The notes under the pieces: model-generated
Databases searched by the model: none
The model's input: the letters and a program-made list of their open reading frames with translations, nothing else
Told to the model about the DNA's origin: nothing
Position numbers and translations under genes: made by a program
From: Vicinamibacterales bacterium
GTDB taxonomy: Bacteria > Acidobacteriota > Vicinamibacteria > Vicinamibacterales > UBA8438
DNA: 64,000 nt
Assembly: GCA_958296065.1 (NCBI GenBank)
Contig: CATQHX010000025.1
Span: 1 to 64,000, forward strand
Direction of reading: 5' to 3'
In this document: piece after piece, positions 43,375 through 54,808 of the stretch
Layout: each line of letters begins with the position of its first letter
How positions within the stretch are numbered: position 1 is the first letter of the stretch

Positions 43375-43508
43375 CATGGATGGCTGCCGGGCCGCGGCAC
43401 GCCAATGCTCCGGCGCTCCGGACGGGTCGAACGGCCCTCCCCCGCCCGGCAGGCGAAGGAAGGCCGGGAATAGCGATACGCGCACCGGGAATACGGCGTG
43501 GCGCGGCT

Positions 43509-44489
43509 CTAGTTGGAGCCCCCCGCCACGGCGCCGGCGAGGATGTTGAAGAGGCCGTAGTTCCCTTCGTGGCAGGCGTACTCGTACAGCGGCTCCGGAT
43601 TGCTCCGCATCGGCACCGAGAACGTCCAGGGCCGCGTCCACACCGTCGGGTCGTCGACGGTGACGTCGTACTGCAGCGTGTCGGCGTCCACCCGCGTGAG
43701 TCGCTCGATGAGCGTGAGGTTCGGTGTCGTCGCCCCGCGCATGAAGTTGGTCTCGCGCAGGAAGTTCGTGGTCTCCACGATCAGCGTGTCGCCCTCCCAG
43801 CGGCCGCGCGAATCCCCCGTCCACTGCCCGATGCCGGCATCCAGATGATCCCGTCCGTCCAGCGGGACGACGCGGGCGTTGTGGTTCATCTCGTTGTACA
43901 GCACGACGGTGTCCTCGGTCTGGAACACCTGCACGTTGTTGTTGTACGCGCTCGGCGCCATCGGCGGACCGGAGTTGAAACCGAGGATGCAGCGCACCTG
44001 CAACCCGCCCGGTCCGAGGTCCTCGACGAAACCGCCGGGGGTCGGCTCGTGGCCGCCCACCCCGGCCCGCGCCTCCTCCGCCGCCTGCTGGCGGTCCATG
44101 GCCTCCTGCGTCAGCGGCGGGATCCGCCCGTCCGGGGGATCGACGACCAGCGACGTACGCTCGGTAGTGACCGAGGTCCCTTCGTCGAACCAGAAGTCGT
44201 TGTAGGGCACGACGCGGTCGGAGGTGTCGTTGTCCCGGCTACGGCTGCGGATGGTTTCCTCGGCGAACTCCGCCGCCTGCTCGGCCGTGAACGTCTCGGT
44301 GTCGGCAAGCTCCTCGGGCCGCTCCATCGGGGTGAGGCTGCGGAAGTCCCAGACCCCCTGCAGGTCCGGGGCGCCCCACGGGGTGCGCGGCGACTCCATC
44401 GACGCCGCGGTCTGTGCGCCGGCTTGCGGCAGCACGAACGCGACAACGGCCAGCACGGTGAGCAGGACTGCGAGCACGTGACGACTCAT
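43509..44489 (-). CDS. Secreted acidobacterial protein of unknown function
   Basis: 326 residues. Signal peptide 1-25 (cleavage near PQAGAQ), then PRTPWGAPDLQGVWDFRSLT, the start shared by a large family of secreted proteins expanded in Acidobacteria and of unknown role. Later parts are beta-rich, with GRWEGDTLIVETTNF and ADTLQYDVTVDDPTVW, a pattern of the same family. Two Cys near residues 165 and 308 could form a disulfide. Monocistronic; a repeat copy lies upstream of its start. Confidence 0.78.
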   Translation of the reverse strand: MSRHVLAVLLTVLAVVAFVLPQAGAQTAASMESPRTPWGAPDLQGVWDFRSLTPMERPEELADTETFTAEQAAEFAEETIRSRSRDNDTSDRVVPYNDFWFDEGTSVTTERTSLVVDPPDGRIPPLTQEAMDRQQAAEEARAGVGGHEPTPGGFVEDLGPGGLQVRCILGFNSGPPMAPSAYNNNVQVFQTEDTVVLYNEMNHNARVVPLDGRDHLDAGIGQWTGDSRGRWEGDTLIVETTNFLRETNFMRGATTPNLTLIERLTRVDADTLQYDVTVDDPTVWTRPWTFSVPMRSNPEPLYEYACHEGNYGLFNILAGAVAGGSN

Positions 44490-44540
44490 GGTTCACCTCC
44501 TCGGCGGGATCGGTCTGCATAGGGGAATGGCACATTCTAG

Positions 44541-44645
44541 GAGTCTGCGGCGCAGAAACGCAACGGAGTGAGTCATGTGGCGCAGACTCTTGGGGCGGGG
44601 GGGATGGGCCGAAACGCCGAGCCGGCGAGGCGCTTCGGGGCGCTA
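44541..44645 (+). repeat. Dispersed repeat family 1, copy between two secreted-protein genes
   Basis: Outer dyad GAGTCTGCG (44541-44549) / CGCAGACTC (44581-44589), a G-run, then GGGATGGGCCGAAACGCCG and a second stem ending CGCTTCGGGGCGCTA. It matches the reverse-oriented copy at 17218-17328 and the 3' half of copies 21338 and 56430. It fills most of the 256-nt gap. Confidence 0.78.
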
Positions 44646-44745
44646 GCGCCGCCAGGGCCCAAGTCCGCAACGAACGCACGAATCGGCGCCCGACACCAGA
44701 CCGACGTCAGGCACCTGTCGACGCGCCTCGGAGCGGACGCCGCAG

Positions 44746-46773
44746 CTATCGACCGGCCGCGGTCTCCGCTTCGCGGACGATTCGGCCGACGTCCTCGGCG
44801 AGCAACAGCCGCTGGCCGGCCAACTCCCGCGCCGCCCCCGCGACGGCCTCCACGTAGGCCCGGGAATGCGGGTAACGCTCCTCCAAGGATGGGCGCGGAT
44901 CCCCGCTCGCGAGCCGCTCGTCACGGGTCGCCGGGAAGTCGATCCGCTGGCCGGCGGCCGCATCGCACAGGTCGGGTCCGCCGAACCCCGGCGCCCGTAG
45001 CGCCCAGCCCGTGAACGTGGCCCGCGGGGCCGCCACTGCCGGCAGACGAATGCCGGCGAGGTCGTTCCCGTCGGCGTCGGTGCGTGGGACGAAGACGGGA
45101 TACGGAGAGCCGGCGGATTCCGGCGGCAGCGTGGTCAGGATGCCCTCGTCGAAGCCGGGACCGTAGTCGAACAGGTCGCCCGTGCTTGTGAGCCCGGTGT
45201 ACTCGACGCCGGGAATACTCGGGAATCCAACCATCTCGCGCGGCAGCGGAATCGTGAGCGAACCGTCGGCGCGGCGCGGCACTTGGCTGGCCGGCGGCTC
45301 GGCGCCGGTCGCGACCCATTCGTCGAGCGCCACGAGCAGCGCGCGCAACCCGGCGTTAGCCACTAGCGGATTCCGCGGATGCTGGCAGATACCGAGCCCG
45401 GTGGAACCGATGCCGGCCGCGTGGGGCAGGCTGGAGAACAGATAGTAGCGAACCTCCGGCGGGTCCGGCAGGTCGTTGCCTACCAGATCGGTGTGCAGCA
45501 GCGACGCCCCCTTCACCCAGTACTCGTTGGCCGAGTTGGCCTCCATCAGCCGGGGACAGGTGCCGCTCGCCCGGCAGCGTTCGAGCCGCCCGTCCGTGCG
45601 CCCGGTCACCGGGTCGGTCAGCAGATGGTTGGCGAACGGGAACTCGCGCTCCGGAAACCAGCGCGCGATGTGTTGCCGGTGAGTCCGGAACGGCTGGGCG
45701 AATCGATAGTTGAAGAAACCGCCGCTGGCCCCGCCGATCCAGTTGAGCACGCCGTCGAACACCCGCCGGCCACCCTCGTCGCCGTTGAAGCCGAGGTGCA
45801 CGAAGTCGCGCAGAAACCGGGCCGCCTGCGAGATGCCCATCGTCAGGACATGGTCGACCGAGCCCGCCAGGGGATTTGAAGTGCCTTCATCGTCCGTCGC
45901 CGCGTGACGCAGGAACGCAACCGCGTCGCGCACGGCGGCCAGGCCGAGGCCGGCCACCTGCGGATCGCGGGCCGGATAGGCGAGCTCGTACAGCCGGCCC
46001 CGGTCGAACGGCGTCCCCGGGGGGCGCAACCGGATGGTGTGGGCGTCGATGTACTCCCACCCTCCGGCGTCAATGGGCTCGGGAGCGTCCGCGTAGCGGG
46101 TCCGTACCGTCAGGCTCCCCCGCGTCGAGTCCCGGCTCGCCGCCGGATAGGTCAACCCTCCGGTCAGGGTCGAGCCGTTGTCGACGACGAACTCCTCCAG
46201 GGCCGGCCCGACGATGGGCGAGCCGTCCGGGTTCACCGCGATCGGCACGGCGATGCGCAACCGCGTGCCGTCGGGCGCCGCCGTCGCGTCCCAGCCGCTC
46301 GACACGAAGGTGTAGCCGCGGCGCATCAGGAACGCGTTGCCCGCATCCGCCGCCGCCGTCGGGTCGTTGCCGCCCGAGCGCGCGTCATTCAACTGGCCCA
46401 GCGACAGCATCCGGCCGCGGTTGTTGAGCTCGTAGAAGACGCGGCCGTTGCCCTTCGACGGGTCGACCGGGCGCAGAATGAGGAGATCGGCCGCGTACTC
46501 CACCATGCCGCGGGCGTTCCGCGGAGCCAGCTCGATGTCGGTGATGATCGCGTTCTCCGGTACCTCCGGGTCGACCTCCCCGAAGACGCGGCCGGCCAGC
46601 TTCTCGTACGGCCCCACGCCCCCGAACGAGCGACCCTCGAACGTCGGCGATTCCACCCGCTCGATCTCGATCCGCACGACGCGGGCCTCGATCGGGCTCG
46701 GTACAACCAGCACCACGGTCAGGACCGTGCAGAGAATGGCCCCGCGGAACCGCCGGCAGGTTGCTGATCGCAT
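44746..46773 (-). CDS. Secreted alpha/beta-hydrolase-domain protein
   Basis: 675 residues. Signal peptide (about 1-30), then a domain known as alpha/beta hydrolase domain-containing, of unknown substrate: RVFYELNNRGRMLSLGQLND near 110, RGYTFVSSGWDAT near 150, and the nucleophile motif LTMGISQAARFLRDFVHLGF near 312-331 (G-I-S-Q). Later IGGASGGFFNYRF and YLFSSLPHAAG are conserved in the family. It is monocistronic on the minus strand. The GxSxx motif supports hydrolase activity, but no reaction is known. Confidence 0.8.
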   Translation of the reverse strand: MRSATCRRFRGAILCTVLTVVLVVPSPIEARVVRIEIERVESPTFEGRSFGGVGPYEKLAGRVFGEVDPEVPENAIITDIELAPRNARGMVEYAADLLILRPVDPSKGNGRVFYELNNRGRMLSLGQLNDARSGGNDPTAAADAGNAFLMRRGYTFVSSGWDATAAPDGTRLRIAVPIAVNPDGSPIVGPALEEFVVDNGSTLTGGLTYPAASRDSTRGSLTVRTRYADAPEPIDAGGWEYIDAHTIRLRPPGTPFDRGRLYELAYPARDPQVAGLGLAAVRDAVAFLRHAATDDEGTSNPLAGSVDHVLTMGISQAARFLRDFVHLGFNGDEGGRRVFDGVLNWIGGASGGFFNYRFAQPFRTHRQHIARWFPEREFPFANHLLTDPVTGRTDGRLERCRASGTCPRLMEANSANEYWVKGASLLHTDLVGNDLPDPPEVRYYLFSSLPHAAGIGSTGLGICQHPRNPLVANAGLRALLVALDEWVATGAEPPASQVPRRADGSLTIPLPREMVGFPSIPGVEYTGLTSTGDLFDYGPGFDEGILTTLPPESAGSPYPVFVPRTDADGNDLAGIRLPAVAAPRATFTGWALRAPGFGGPDLCDAAAGQRIDFPATRDERLASGDPRPSLEERYPHSRAYVEAVAGAARELAGQRLLLAEDVGRIVREAETAAGR

Positions 46774-46853
46774 GTACCGCCTCCTCTCGTGAGTTGTCGG
46801 TGAGCGTAGCCCTCAACCGGACTCGCACTCGACACGCGCGGATTCCGAGAAAT

Positions 46854-48671
46854 CTACTCTGCCTGACGGTCGAGGATCGCCTCGATCTCGTCCATCACGC
46901 GGTTCATGCGGGCGACGAGCGCATCGTAGGGCGCATCGGTCGCCAGGTCGATGCCGCGCTCGCGGAGCAGCTCGTGGGCATAGCGCGACCCGCCTGCCCG
47001 CAACACGGCCAGATAGTCGTCCCGCGCCCGCTCGTCCCCGGCCAGCAGGCGCTCGGCGAACAGCGCCGCCCCGGCGATCGAGGTGGCGTACTGGAAGACG
47101 TAGAAGTTGCTGTAGAAATGGGGGATGAACGCCCACTCGATGGCGTAGGCGGCGTCGTACTCCAGCACCCCCTCGTCCGAACCGTGGTAGCGGCGCACGA
47201 GCTGCTCGTACCGGTCGCTCAGCTTCTCGCCCGACAACGCCTCGCCCTGCTCGGCGAGCTCGTGCATCCCGAGCTCGAACTCGGCGAACATGACTTGGCG
47301 GAAGAACGTGGCCCGGATTCCCTCCAGCGCCGTCCCCAGATAGAAGAGACGCTCGCGGTCTGAGAGATCCTGCGAGAGCAGGTGCTCCTGCAGGAGGATC
47401 TCGTTGGTGATGGACGCGATCTCGGCCGTGAACGTCACGTAGCTGGCCGTCTCGTAGGGGTTCTGCTGCTTCGCCAGCACCGTGTGCATGGCGTGGCCCC
47501 ACTCGTGGACGAGGGTGGTGACGTCGTCGTACTCGCCGTTGTAGTTGAGCAGCAGATAGGGATGCCCGTCGTAGATCGCGCCGTACATGTAGGCGCCGGG
47601 CGCCTTGCCGGACTGCGGATAGACGTGCATCCAGTCGCCGGCGAACCCCTCGCGCAGGCGCGTGACGTACTCGTCGCCGAGCGGCGCGGCGGCGGCGAGG
47701 GCGAGGGCCTCGGCCTCGTCGAGATCGAAAGACCGCTCCGACGCGACGAGCGAAGGATAGATGTCGTGGTAGCGCAGCTCGTCGAGGCCGAGCATCCGCC
47801 GGCGGAGCCCGAAGTAGCGGTGCAGCGACGGCAGGTGGCGGTTGGCCGCCGCGACCAGCGTCCGGTAGACGGCCTGCGGGATGTTCGGTCCGGCCAGCGC
47901 GGCGTCGAGGGCGCTCGCGTAGCGCCGCGAGCGGGCCTCGAACACGTGCGCCTTGACGTGCGTGTCCAGCGTCTGCCCCAGCGTCGCCGCGTAGCCCTTC
48001 CAGATCTTCCAGAACGTGTCGAAGACCAGCTTGCGATCGGCCCGCACCCGGGACGCGCGATGCTTTCCGTAGGCGGCCTGATCGAGTCGCACCAGCTCGC
48101 CGGTCGACAGCGTCACGGTCGGAAACGGCATGTCCGAGCTGGTGAGCATCGCGAACACCCGCTCCGGCCCTTGTCGCATGGCGCTGGTGCCGGCGATGAC
48201 CGCTTCGGCCTCGTCCGACAGCGTGTGCGGCGCCTTGCGCAGGATGTTGCGGACGTTGAAGGCGTGCCGGGCGAGGCGAGGCTCTGCTTCCAGGAAGCCC
48301 TCGACGGTCTCCGAGCCGACGCGCAGCAGCTCCGGGGAGACGAAGCTCGTCGCCTCCTCGAACACCGCCAGCAGCAGAGTGGCCTCGCCCCGCCGCTCCT
48401 GCGCCTCGGACACCCGCCGATCCTCGTCGGCCTTCAGGAACGCGAACACGAACAGCCGGACGAGATCCTTCTCCGTGATGCTGACCGCGTCGAGCGCCTC
48501 CGAGAGGACCGCGGCACTCTCGCCGAGGCGGCCCTTGAACCGCGCCAGCCTCTTCACCGCCTCTTCGAGGCGCGCCTTGTCCGCCCGCCAGGCTTCCAGG
48601 CTGTCGTAGATCTCCGCCAGGTTCCACTCGATCTGCGCCGGCGCGAGGCCGGCGGCGTTGGCAGTCGTCAT
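46854..48671 (-). CDS. pepF: Oligoendopeptidase F (M3 family)
   Basis: 605 residues. Cytoplasmic zinc metallopeptidase that degrades oligopeptides. The zinc motif is HEWGH in TTLVHEWGHAMHTVLA near 385-400, with the third ligand Glu in YVTFTAEIASITNEILLQEH near 414. The N-terminal helical domain (WNLAEIYDSLEAW) and YHDIYPSL are M3B features; length matches PepF. The ATG overlaps the RelE-type toxin stop by 4 nt, so the toxin-antitoxin pair and pepF share a transcript. Confidence 0.93.
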   Translation of the reverse strand: MTTANAAGLAPAQIEWNLAEIYDSLEAWRADKARLEEAVKRLARFKGRLGESAAVLSEALDAVSITEKDLVRLFVFAFLKADEDRRVSEAQERRGEATLLLAVFEEATSFVSPELLRVGSETVEGFLEAEPRLARHAFNVRNILRKAPHTLSDEAEAVIAGTSAMRQGPERVFAMLTSSDMPFPTVTLSTGELVRLDQAAYGKHRASRVRADRKLVFDTFWKIWKGYAATLGQTLDTHVKAHVFEARSRRYASALDAALAGPNIPQAVYRTLVAAANRHLPSLHRYFGLRRRMLGLDELRYHDIYPSLVASERSFDLDEAEALALAAAAPLGDEYVTRLREGFAGDWMHVYPQSGKAPGAYMYGAIYDGHPYLLLNYNGEYDDVTTLVHEWGHAMHTVLAKQQNPYETASYVTFTAEIASITNEILLQEHLLSQDLSDRERLFYLGTALEGIRATFFRQVMFAEFELGMHELAEQGEALSGEKLSDRYEQLVRRYHGSDEGVLEYDAAYAIEWAFIPHFYSNFYVFQYATSIAGAALFAERLLAGDERARDDYLAVLRAGGSRYAHELLRERGIDLATDAPYDALVARMNRVMDEIEAILDRQAE

Positions 48672-48961
48672 CTTTGCCCTTGCCGGCGGTACGTGCGCTC
48701 CCGCCTCAAGTCGCAGTAGTCGAGCGTGACGACGTCATCACGGATGCTGTAGACGAAGCGCCAGCGCTGCTTGCGATAGCGATAGCGTTGGAAGACCGGA
48801 AGCGGCCTGATGGGATGCGAACGACTGCGGTTGTACGGATCTGCGGCCAGCACTCGCAGCATATCCTCGTACACGGCGGCGACATCCCGGTGCCGGCTCG
48901 CGTATTTCCGAAGGCGTCGCTCGAACGAGGCTGTTGCTCGGACCTCGAAGAGCGGCATCAA
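48668..48961 (-). CDS. RelE/ParE-type toxin
   Basis: 97 residues. The fold is that of RelE/YoeB-like mRNA interferases: FERRLRKYASRHRDVAAVYE near 14-33, basic strands QRYRYRKQRWRFVYSIRDDV near 58-77, ending in LDYCDLRRERTYRR. The 4-nt overlap with the antitoxin (ATGA) and with pepF show a coupled three-gene unit. The strongly basic strand with YR-KQRWRF is the expected RNA-binding surface. Confidence 0.78.
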   Translation of the reverse strand: MMPLFEVRATASFERRLRKYASRHRDVAAVYEDMLRVLAADPYNRSRSHPIRPLPVFQRYRYRKQRWRFVYSIRDDVVTLDYCDLRRERTYRRQGQR

Positions 48962-49527
48962 TCTCGCCGCGTCGTCGACCCGCCGGGGACGAGTCCCACG
49001 TCCTGCTTCAGCTCCGCGAGCAGCACTTCGGCCGGCCGGGTTCTACCCTCTCGGGCATCCCGCTCGCTCTCGGCGAGTGACTCCATGAGTTCCCTGCGCC
49101 ATTCCAAATAGTCATCGAGGTCGAGGGGATCGATGAAGGCAACGGGCAACACTCCGTCCCTTTCCAACACGATGCACTCGTTGTTCCGGCAGATGCGCAT
49201 AGCGATGTCTCTGAGATCGTTGACTTCGTCGATCGAAACCCGGCGAACGTCGGTCGGACGGGTAGTGTCCTCCGCGGCGTCCTGCTCGATCTCAGCCAGT
49301 GCCTCTTGTACGTCCGGTTCCTGCATGCGTTCCTCGCGCCACTCGAGATACCCGTCGAGCTCGTCGCGGGAGATCAGCGCAACAGACAGAACTCCTGTCT
49401 CGATTACGAAGTACTCGTCGTTCGTGTAGATCCGCGCGGCGAGCTCCCCAATGTCGCCGACCTCACAGTTCGAAAGACGACACACGACCGGGTGCGCTGT
49501 TCTTGACAAGGCGTCCTCCCTCGACAT
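48958..49527 (-). CDS. Antitoxin-like protein with two tandem Phd/YefM-type units
   Basis: 189 residues, about twice the length of a usual antitoxin. Two halves of about 75 residues align by eye: DIGELAARIYTNDEYFVIE ... ISRDELDGYLEWREERM (about 24-68), and NDLRDIAMRICRNNECIVLE ... IDPLDLDDYLEWRRELM (about 103-149), each followed by an acidic DVQEALAEIEQDA or LAESERDAREG helix and TRPTDV / TRPAEV. It precedes the RelE-type toxin with a 4-nt overlap. I infer the antitoxin role from position and acidity; the halves resemble Phd/YefM-type units only loosely. Confidence 0.65.
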   Translation of the reverse strand: MSREDALSRTAHPVVCRLSNCEVGDIGELAARIYTNDEYFVIETGVLSVALISRDELDGYLEWREERMQEPDVQEALAEIEQDAAEDTTRPTDVRRVSIDEVNDLRDIAMRICRNNECIVLERDGVLPVAFIDPLDLDDYLEWRRELMESLAESERDAREGRTRPAEVLLAELKQDVGLVPGGSTTRRD

Positions 49528-49601
49528 CCTCCCGCTACGCCCGCCGACGGATGGCTCGACTAGTCGCTGTCATCATTCTCGTATCTTCGGCCACCCAATG
49601 T

Positions 49602-52295
<2,694 letters not shown>

Positions 52296-52579
52296 GGATG
52301 GGGCTCTCGATCTAAGCGGCTTCTTCCGCGTCAGCGCCGTTCCGCGGCGCAGACTCCCGGCTACGGTATTCTCTCTGACACCGACTCTCCTCCGCTCCGG
52401 CGCGCGGATTGCCTGACAGCGACCGCGGGCGGCACGAACCACGCCGAGCGCCTCACGGCGGTGAGCCGCCCCGGCAGACGAACCGCTAATAATCCTTCAC
52501 TACCGTCCCGCGAGGCAAGCCGGGTTCCCGGCCGCGCGTGTTACGATGCCGGGAAACGTCTCGCGAAAGGAAGTGGCCT

Positions 52580-53473
52580 GTGCGACACGCGGTCGGACGT
52601 TGTGGGCGAGCCGCTCTCTGCGCGTTCGCGGTGCTGATGATGTCAGGGCTGCCGGCGGCTCAGGACTACGCGGCGGAGCTCGAAGCCTGGCGCGTCGAGC
52701 GCGAAGAGCGCCTGAAGGCGGACGACGGCTGGCTGACGGTGGCTGGACTCTTCTTCCTTAACGAGGGCGACAACAGCTTCGGCTCGTCACCGCTCAACGA
52801 CATCCTGCTGCGGACCGGACCCGTGCAGGCAGGCGTCTTCACCCTGCGGGACGAAACCATCACGGTGCGGGCCCCGGAGGGAGAGACGCTCTCGATAGAC
52901 GGCCGCGATGTCGCCGCGGCGCAGCTCTGGCCCTACGAGGGGCGCGAGCGCCCGACGATCGCCATCGGTCCGCTGTCGCTGTTCGGCCACTACAGCGGAG
53001 ACCGGCTCGCCATCCGCATGCGCGACCAGGACAGCGGAATTCGGCGCAACTTCACCGGGCTGCGCTGGTATCCGGTGAACGGGTCCTTCCGGGTCCCCGG
53101 GCTCTACATCCCGCACGACGAGCCGCGCACCATGCGGCTGCCCAACATCCTCGGCGACGTCGAGACCTTCCGTACCAGCGGATCGGTGGCTCTCACGGTG
53201 GACGGCGAGGAGCTGCGCATGACCGCGGTCGACTCGGGCGGCCGCTTGTGGTTCATCTTCCGCGACCTGACGAGCGGTAGCGAAACCTACCCCGCGGCGC
53301 GGTTCCTGTACGCGGATGCGCCGGACGCGGACGGCCGGACGACGGTCGACTTCAACCGGGCCTACAACCCGCCGTGCGCGTTCAATCCGCACACCACCTG
53401 CCCCCTGCCGCCGCAGGAGAACCGGCTGCCGGTGCGGGTGGAGGCCGGCGAGCTCGACTACGGCTCGCACTGA
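52580..53473 (+). CDS. DUF1684 secreted protein
   Basis: 297 residues from a GTG at 52580 with AGGAAG upstream. Signal peptide (about 1-25, ending LPAAQ), then the DUF1684 start AELEAWRVEREERLKADDGW and LTVAGLFFLNEGDNSFGSSP. The fold is beta-rich, ending with YPAARFLYADAP and the DFNRAYNPPCAFNPHTTCPL motif with two Cys, a strong family mark. Function unknown. It is divergent from acnA across a 284-nt gap that holds a fragment like repeat family 1 (GCGCAGACTCCCGG near 52350) and a TACGAT -10-like box at 52542. Confidence 0.88.
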   Translation: MRHAVGRCGRAALCAFAVLMMSGLPAAQDYAAELEAWRVEREERLKADDGWLTVAGLFFLNEGDNSFGSSPLNDILLRTGPVQAGVFTLRDETITVRAPEGETLSIDGRDVAAAQLWPYEGRERPTIAIGPLSLFGHYSGDRLAIRMRDQDSGIRRNFTGLRWYPVNGSFRVPGLYIPHDEPRTMRLPNILGDVETFRTSGSVALTVDGEELRMTAVDSGGRLWFIFRDLTSGSETYPAARFLYADAPDADGRTTVDFNRAYNPPCAFNPHTTCPLPPQENRLPVRVEAGELDYGSH

Positions 53474-53530
53474 CCGACGGCCGGTGCGGAACGCTCGATC
53501 CGGCACGGAATGCACGCCGGCGCGGCCCGT

Positions 53531-54457
53531 CTACCGCGGTCGTGCGTACAGGTCGAGTATCCCGCCCATCCGCGCTGCCTCCAGCGGCCTGCCGACGAGC
53601 GCCCTCATCCAACCGTATCGTCGCGGCCGAGCCTCCGTCGGGGTCTCCCAGTGCGCCACCGTGAACCCTGCCGCGTGGACGAGCGCCGCCAGCGTTAGAG
53701 GCGTGAAGAACCAGAGGTGGTGCAGCGCGCCGTAGTGCTTCCAGCACCGACGCTTCAGACCGAGGCGGCTCTGCCAGCTCTTGAGGCGGATGCTCAACCC
53801 GGCGATGTTCGGCACGCCGATCAGCAGTACCCCGTCGTCGGCGACGATGCGCCGCACCTGGCACAACTCCCGGAGGGGATCCTGCGTATGCTCGAGCACG
53901 TGGTTGAGGCGCACGGCCTCGAAGCGTGCGCCGTCGAAGTCTATGTCCGGCAACTGTCCTTGCCAGAGCCGCGCCTCATGGCGCCGGGCGGCCTCCGTGA
54001 CGCTGATGTCGGTGCCGCCGGCCTCCCACCCGCGCCCGCGGGCATAGCCCAGAAAGGCGCCTGCCCCGCACCCGACGTCGAGCAGCGCGGCGGGGCGCCG
54101 TCGAACGTAACGCTCGATCCGCTCCATCTGTCTGGCGAACGTCCGTTCCCGGTCCCTGTCGACCGCCTCATGTCCTGCCGGATGGTAGTCGGAGGTATAG
54201 ATGGCATCGGCGAGCTGCTCGAACACCGGCCGGGGATGCTGGAACTCCAGTCCGCAGGAGCGGCAGCGGGCCAGTTGCAGGCCCTGGAAGTCGACGCCGA
54301 ACTGCCGCGGCTCCCGGCCGCACAGCGGGCAGTCGACGGGCTCCCGATCCGGCAGGGCAGCCTCGACCTCCACCCGCGGGCGTCCGAAGAGTGAACGCGG
54401 CACGCCCAATGATCGCACGTGCGTTCCGCTTCCGGCGCAGAGCCGGCGCTCCCGCAT
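53531..54457 (-). CDS. Class I SAM methyltransferase with zinc ribbon
   Basis: 308 residues from the ATG at 54457. An N-terminal Cys4 ribbon (CPLCGREPRQF ... CRSCGLEFQ, about 40-70) precedes a Methyltransf_23-like domain: LLDVGCGAGAFLGYARGRGW near 127, GTDISVTEAARRHEA near 150, and VRLNHVLEHTQDPLRELC near 184. Such proteins are often found in polysaccharide or secondary-metabolite loci; none is adjacent here. It is divergent from gatC with 36 nt between starts. The substrate is unknown. Confidence 0.83.
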   Translation of the reverse strand: MRERRLCAGSGTHVRSLGVPRSLFGRPRVEVEAALPDREPVDCPLCGREPRQFGVDFQGLQLARCRSCGLEFQHPRPVFEQLADAIYTSDYHPAGHEAVDRDRERTFARQMERIERYVRRRPAALLDVGCGAGAFLGYARGRGWEAGGTDISVTEAARRHEARLWQGQLPDIDFDGARFEAVRLNHVLEHTQDPLRELCQVRRIVADDGVLLIGVPNIAGLSIRLKSWQSRLGLKRRCWKHYGALHHLWFFTPLTLAALVHAAGFTVAHWETPTEARPRRYGWMRALVGRPLEAARMGGILDLYARPR

Positions 54458-54480
54458 GCGGTTGCCTACGGTGACTATGC

Positions 54481-54486
54481 TAGGGT
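54481..54486 (+). promoter_or_regulatory. -10-like hexamer, leaderless start of gatCA
   Basis: TAGGGT with exactly 7 nt to the gatC ATG at 54494. TATGCT (54476-54481) just before is an alternative box. No Shine-Dalgarno. Confidence 0.35.
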
Positions 54487-54493
54487 CGTGTCC

Positions 54494-54808
54494 ATGCCCG
54501 ACCGTCTCACCCGTGCCGACGTGGAGCGAATCGCCGCGCTGGCGCATCTCGATCTCACTCCCGATGAAATCGACCTGTTCACGCCCCAGCTCGCCGACAT
54601 CCTGCAGTACGCGGAGCGACTGCAGGCCGTCGACGTGAGCGCCGCCGATGATGCCTGGCATCCGGGCGGTTCCGATTGCCCGCGGCGACCGGACTCCGTG
54701 CAACCGTCGCTCGACCGCGCAGACACGCTGTCGAATGCGCCCGATGGTGCCGCCGGCGGTACCGCGGAGAATGGCGGGTTCTTCCGCGTGCCGCGGGTGC
54801 TCGGGTGA
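54494..54808 (+). CDS. gatC: Aspartyl/glutamyl-tRNA amidotransferase subunit C
   Basis: 104 residues. GatC stabilises GatA and links it to GatB in the GatCAB complex that makes Gln-tRNA(Gln) and Asn-tRNA(Asn). The N-terminal motif [20 protein letters not shown] and [17 protein letters not shown], and the closing [13 protein letters not shown], are diagnostic. The stop TGA overlaps the gatA ATG by one base. gatB is not in the window. Confidence 0.93.
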   Translation: MPDRLTRADVERIAALAHLDLTPDEIDLFTPQLADILQYAERLQAVDVSAADDAWHPGGSDCPRRPDSVQPSLDRADTLSNAPDGAAGGTAENGGFFRVPRVLG

